From CAIYRG01 sp035318785 (GTDB taxonomy: Bacteria; Pseudomonadota; Alphaproteobacteria; Micropepsales; Micropepsaceae), in contig DATHDZ010000226.1 in assembly GCA_035318785.1 (NCBI GenBank), forward strand, positions 1-10,013: a stretch of 10,013 nt of DNA, given 5' to 3'. Shown piece by piece: positions 7,505 to 10,013 of this stretch. The notes beneath the pieces were generated by a model. That model was not told the DNA's origin. It did no database searches and saw nothing but the letters and a program-made list of their open reading frames with translations. Positions within the stretch are counted from its first letter, which is position 1. Each line of letters starts with the position of its first letter. The translations under genes were made by a program, and so were the position numbers.

Positions 7505-7550
7505 CGGCGGTAGCGGACGGCGAGTCCGCTACCGCCGAGTAGGGTTTCCC
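7505..7550 (-). promoter_or_regulatory. Candidate programmed -1 frameshift signal (slippery heptamer plus hairpin)
   Basis: Read on the minus strand. The heptamer G-GGA-AAC occupies 7550-7544 and is in register with the 148-aa frame (codons GCG GGA AAC). A 6-base spacer CCTACT follows (7543-7538). Then comes a perfect 14-bp stem, CGGCGGTAGCGGAC (7537-7524) with GTCCGCTACCGCCG (7518-7505), around a 5-base loop. The zero-frame stop TAG (7531-7529) is inside the stem. After a -1 slip the next codon is CCC (7544-7542), and the frame is open to 6507. No T-tract follows the stem, which argues against a plain intrinsic terminator. The element types and spacing match known -1 signals; use in this organism is inferred. 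Confidence 0.6.
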
Positions 7551-7975
7551 GCACGCACACCCCGGATGTTCACATCCTTTGCCGCTTTCACCCCGCGTAT
7601 CGAAACCTGACCCTCTGCGATCACATCGTCGATGTTGGCGTCGGCGCCCGCTACGATATCGGAGATATCGATGTTGGCCGCCTGGGCGGCATCGGGATCG
7701 TGATCGGCTATCGCTTTGAGGAGCGCTTTTGCCTGCTCGAGAAGGTCACGGTCGTCGATGCCGACCGCCTTTTGCAGGTCTTGCTTCAGTATCTGCTGAC
7801 GCGGTTCGGAAGCGGGATCGCGCTCCAGAACAGCGACATCAACATGTGCCCATTTCTGTTTGATCAGCGCCTTCAGCGCCTCGTAGCCGTCAACAACCAC
7901 CTTCCCGGCGGTCGGCTTCAGCGCGGCCGCCGCTCCGCTGACAACCGCGGTGAAAAGGAGCGATATTGGATCCAT
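7529..7975 (-). CDS. Small protein with helical N-terminus and short 'I..V.A' repeats; zero-frame product of the frameshift pair
   Basis: 148 residues from the ATG at 7975, chosen because GAGGAGG (7990-7984) lies 8 bases upstream; the frame is open to 8101, but upstream starts have no such site. Residues 1-20 are hydrophobic (ISLLFTAVVSGAAAAL) and may be a packed helix rather than a membrane span. A helical stretch follows: KVVVDGYEALKALIKQKW (25-42), then VDVAVLERDPASEPRQQIL, and DLLEQAKALLKAIADHDP (77-94). The last 50 residues form short repeats of the type NID(I/D)(S/D)DI/V.A, VSIRGVKA and VNIRGVRA (101-142), suggestive of a small beta-solenoid or extended linker. From memory, similar helical N-termini are common on bacterial hypothetical and STAND/conflict-type proteins, where they may work as adaptor domains; I cannot name a family. 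The last codons (GGA AAC ... TAG) are part of the frameshift signal, so a 144-residue N-terminal part may also be joined to the downstream frame. Confidence 0.8.
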   Translation of the reverse strand: MDPISLLFTAVVSGAAAALKPTAGKVVVDGYEALKALIKQKWAHVDVAVLERDPASEPRQQILKQDLQKAVGIDDRDLLEQAKALLKAIADHDPDAAQAANIDISDIVAGADANIDDVIAEGQVSIRGVKAAKDVNIRGVRAGNPTRR

Positions 7976-8127
7976 ATGCTCGTCCTCCTCTGAGTTCGAC
8001 ATCACGCTCAACATAGCGGCACAAAGCGCTGCTGCTTTGTCCGATGGCGGAATGGAGTCGATATTACCAGGATGACCAAGGCCCGACACCAACCCTAACA
8101 TCTTACCGGATTACCCGGAAGCGGCCT

Positions 8128-8158
8128 CGCACCGAGTGCGCCCCCAATGTGCTATATT
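8128..8158 (+). promoter_or_regulatory. Possible promoter and dyad upstream of the dehalogenase-like gene
   Basis: The divergent gap 7976-8223 must hold promoters for both directions. A dyad CGCAC-CGA-GTGCG lies at 8128-8140, and a TATATT box at 8153-8158, about 65 bp before the dehalogenase-like start. No convincing -35 box is seen. On the minus strand a TGGTAATAT-like extended -10 (about 8069-8061) could serve the 148-aa gene. All of these are weak matches. Confidence 0.25.
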
Positions 8159-8223
8159 GGTCGAACTCCCGCCGCCATGAGTTCTTCGGGCTTCATGACA
8201 ACGCTGAGATAGAGGGGGCTGAA

Positions 8224-9282
8224 ATGACCACGCATGCCGAATCCGAACACATCGAAGAGGGCCTGAGCCGTCGTGGTTTGGTGCAAGCCTTGGCCGTAGG
8301 CGCGGCGACGGCGAGCATCGCTACGCCGACGATGGCGCAGTCGGCGGCGGTCATCACCGAAGCAACGCCCGCCGATTATGTGCGCGATCCGACGCGCTGG
8401 GGCACAGCCGAAGTCGCGGGTTTGTTCCCGGGGTTCAAGCATCTCGACATCCGCACCAAAGGCGCCATCATTCGCTTGCGCCATGGCGGTTCGGGTCCGC
8501 CGCTGCTGCTGCTTCATGGCTATCCTAACAATCACGTGCTTTGGCACGCGGTCGCCGCAAAGCTGGCGCAGCGTTATCATGTGGTGTGCCCCGATCTGCG
8601 CGGCTATGGCGATTCCTCGCTGCCAGAGCCCGGCGAGAAGCTGATCAATTACAGCCATCGCGTGATGGCCGAAGACATGATCGAAGTGATGGAACAGCTC
8701 GGCCATCAGCGGTTCTATCTGATCGGCCACGACCGTGGCGCGCGCGTTTCCCATCGTATGTGCCTCGATCATCCCGAGCGCGTGATGAAGCTCTGCCTCC
8801 TGGACATGCTGCCGACCTATTATGTCTGGACCACCACGACGAGGGAGTGGGCGCTCGGCACCTGGCATTGGGCGTTCCTCGCGCAGCCGGAGCCGTTCCC
8901 CCAGACCATGATCAATGCCGTAACGCCCGAGTGGTTTCTCACCAACCGCGGCGGCATCCCGCGGCAGCGACCCAAAAATGTGATGGACGAATTCATACGC
9001 TGCTTCACGCCGAAAACCGTCAGCGGTGCCTGCCGCGACTATCGCGCGGGCGCGACCATCAACTTTGAAATGGACGCGGACGACAAAGACAAGAAGATCA
9101 CGACGCCCCTCTTGGTCCTCTGGGGTACAAGAGGCGCGACGCCGACAGACGAATATCCGACAGTGTGGCGCAAATTCGCCAGCAACCTCGTGGCCATAGA
9201 GCCGCTCGCCACCGGGCACTACATACAGGAGGAAATGCCCGAGCAGTGCCTCGACCGTTTCGTCAAATTCTTCACGGCGTGA
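8224..9282 (+). CDS. Tat-exported haloacetate/fluoroacetate dehalogenase-like alpha/beta hydrolase
   Basis: 352 residues from the ATG at 8224, which has GAGGGGG (8212-8218) upstream; an in-frame ATG at 8044 would place about 60 unrelated residues before the signal. Residues 15-38 are a twin-arginine signal (S-R16-R17-G-L-V, Ala-rich core, cleavage after TMA38). Catalytic pattern, aligned from memory with fluoroacetate dehalogenase (FAcD/DehH1): HGYPNNHVLWH (98-108, oxyanion region), GHDRGAR (168-174) with nucleophile Asp170 and carboxylate-binding Arg171 and Arg174, LLDMLPT with acid Asp194, WHWAFLAQP with His215 and Trp216 of the halide pocket, and GHY with general base His332. Spacings Asp170-Asp194 (24) and Asp170-His215 (45) equal those I recall for FAcD. 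The expected reaction is hydrolysis of 2-haloacids to 2-hydroxyacids through an aspartyl ester. Odd points: the Tat signal, and a Thr (278) near where I recall the halide-pocket Tyr. An epoxide hydrolase is the main alternative. Confidence 0.88.
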   Translation: MTTHAESEHIEEGLSRRGLVQALAVGAATASIATPTMAQSAAVITEATPADYVRDPTRWGTAEVAGLFPGFKHLDIRTKGAIIRLRHGGSGPPLLLLHGYPNNHVLWHAVAAKLAQRYHVVCPDLRGYGDSSLPEPGEKLINYSHRVMAEDMIEVMEQLGHQRFYLIGHDRGARVSHRMCLDHPERVMKLCLLDMLPTYYVWTTTTREWALGTWHWAFLAQPEPFPQTMINAVTPEWFLTNRGGIPRQRPKNVMDEFIRCFTPKTVSGACRDYRAGATINFEMDADDKDKKITTPLLVLWGTRGATPTDEYPTVWRKFASNLVAIEPLATGHYIQEEMPEQCLDRFVKFFTA

Positions 9283-9434
9283 ACGTCAGAAGTCAGGCAC
9301 GACCGTCGATATTGCCGCCAAGATTCGTGGGTATCTTCCGACGGACGATACAGCCCACTTTCAGCTACGCGTCAGCGTCCATTCAGCTTGGCGTGGGATG
9401 GTCCTCGCTGACGGCCTCTCTTTTCCGCGAATGA

Positions 9435-9447
9435 GGTCAAAAAGACC
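9435..9447 (+). repeat. Small inverted repeat just upstream of paralog C
   Basis: GGTC (9435-9438) and GACC (9444-9447) flank AAAAA, 18 bases before the paralog C start and next to its ribosome binding site. It could be an operator half-site pair or chance. The rest of 9283-9465 shows no gene and no clear terminator. Confidence 0.25.
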
Positions 9448-9465
9448 ATTGGAGACGGAGGCTGT

Positions 9466-10013
9466 ATGCCGCGCAGCGTTTCGGCAAAAACGATTGCTCG
9501 TTTCTTAGCCGTCGTCATCACCACTATACCAGTGCTTACGGCCCCGGCGCGGGCTGCGGAAAGCAACACATCAATTCCCGATTTGGCGGGATTGTGGGCG
9601 CGAAATTCCTTTGCCTATGAAACACCGAGTGCCGGGCTTGGGCCGGTTGAGAATGCTTCGCGTCTCCCTTCGGGTGCCCGCGACCGCACCATGCTGGTGG
9701 GCGATACCACCAATCCGATTCTGACTCCGGGCGCCGCGCAAGTCGTCAAGCGGTTCGGCGAGATTTCACGCAGCGGCAAAGGCTTTCCCGACCCGAACAA
9801 TCAATGCTGGCCCGAAGGACCTCCCTACATTTACCGCGTCCTGGAAACACAGATCGTACAGCAGCGCGATCGGATCCTGATTTTCTACACCTTCGATCAC
9901 CAGGTTCGACGCATCCGTTTGAATGACGCCCATCCGTTGCGCGTCACGCCATCCTGGTACGGCGATTCCGTCGGCCATTTTGAAGGCGACACCCTCGTGG
10001 TCGACACGGTCGG
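9466..10013 (+). CDS. Exported SWYG/EGDTLVVDT family protein, paralog C (3' end outside window)
   Basis: 182 complete codons are visible before the window ends, with no stop. The ATG at 9466 follows GGAGG (9457-9461) at a short 4-base spacing. Residues 1-30 are a signal peptide (MPRSVSAKTIAR, hydrophobic FLAVVITTIPVL, cleavage after ARA30). The mature N-terminus reads IPDLAGLWARNSF, a 'dl.G.W' opening I associate with this family in other bacteria. Then come TTNPILTPGA (81-90), NNQCWPEGPPY with Cys114 (the counterpart of Cys121 in paralog B), RILIFYTFDHQVRRIRL (136-152), and the core SWYGDSVG (163-170) with EGDTLVVDT (173-181). It is more divergent from A and B than they are from each other, with an Asp in place of Glu in the core. 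It follows the dehalogenase-like gene by 183 bp, repeating the pairing of this family with an exported alpha/beta hydrolase. Confidence 0.85.
   Translation, partial: MPRSVSAKTIARFLAVVITTIPVLTAPARAAESNTSIPDLAGLWARNSFAYETPSAGLGPVENASRLPSGARDRTMLVGDTTNPILTPGAAQVVKRFGEISRSGKGFPDPNNQCWPEGPPYIYRVLETQIVQQRDRILIFYTFDHQVRRIRLNDAHPLRVTPSWYGDSVGHFEGDTLVVDTV

Noticed and set aside
7505..7537. The 14-bp hairpin as an ordinary intrinsic terminator of the 148-aa gene
   Set aside because: No T-tract follows the stem on the minus strand, and the stop codon lies inside the stem. Attenuation through Rho remains possible, but the slippery heptamer at the right spacing explains more.
7141..7560. 139-codon third-frame product starting GTG across the frameshift region
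   Set aside because: It has a GTG start without a ribosome binding site and an Arg/Gly-rich product, and it competes with the -1 frame that continues the better protein.
8044..8223. Upstream extension of the dehalogenase-like gene to an ATG at 8044
   Set aside because: It would put about 60 unrelated residues before the Tat signal. The ATG at 8224 has a clear ribosome binding site.
8152..9219. 355-codon minus-strand frame opposite the dehalogenase-like gene
   Set aside because: It overlaps a gene with a full catalytic motif set, and the antisense product is rich in His/Arg with no family features.
1..10013. CRISPR array, tRNA, rRNA, insertion sequence or phage attachment site
   Set aside because: I saw no regularly spaced repeats, tRNA-like folds, transposase motifs, or terminal repeats with target duplications anywhere in the window.

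Overview
The window is GC-rich, densely coded chromosomal DNA. It looks alphaproteobacterial, judging from codon use, the form of GlnE, the HU protein and the many exported proteins with Ala-rich signal peptides; I cannot name a genus. I see no tRNA, rRNA, CRISPR array, transposase or phage gene.

Layout. (1) 1-2548, plus strand: two paralogous exported proteins of an uncharacterised family marked by a 'SWYG(E/D)S.G..EGDTLVVDT' motif, the first cut by the window edge, followed by a secreted serine-type alpha/beta hydrolase. (2) 2549-3166: a structured intergenic region, an HU-type nucleoid protein gene and a strong double-hairpin terminator. (3) 3167-6073: glnE, the bifunctional glutamine synthetase adenylyltransferase/adenylyl-removing enzyme. 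(4) 6170-7975, minus strand: a small accessory cluster, read 7975 to 6170, made of a 148-aa protein with a helical N-terminus and short repeats, a 326-aa unrecognised Trp-rich protein, and an antibiotic biosynthesis monooxygenase (ABM)-type small protein. (5) 8224-9282, plus strand: a Tat-exported alpha/beta hydrolase closely resembling haloacetate/fluoroacetate dehalogenases. (6) 9466 to the right edge: a third SWYG/EGDTLVVDT paralog.

The observation most worth following is at 7505-7550 on the minus strand. The 148-aa gene ends in a canonical X_XXY_YYZ slippery heptamer (GGGAAAC, in register). Six bases later comes a perfect 14-bp hairpin whose stem contains the zero-frame stop codon. The -1 frame leads without a stop into the 326-aa reading frame, which has only a TTG start and no ribosome binding site. 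This is the arrangement of a programmed -1 ribosomal frameshift and would give a 489-aa fusion besides the 148-aa short form. A single-base error or mutation is the main alternative.

How the genes may work together: HU and glnE are housekeeping genes in the middle. Both flanks carry exported hydrolases next to the SWYG/EGDTLVVDT paralogs, which suggests (inference only) a periplasmic or secreted function acting on esters or halogenated acids. The minus-strand cluster looks unrelated and accessory.
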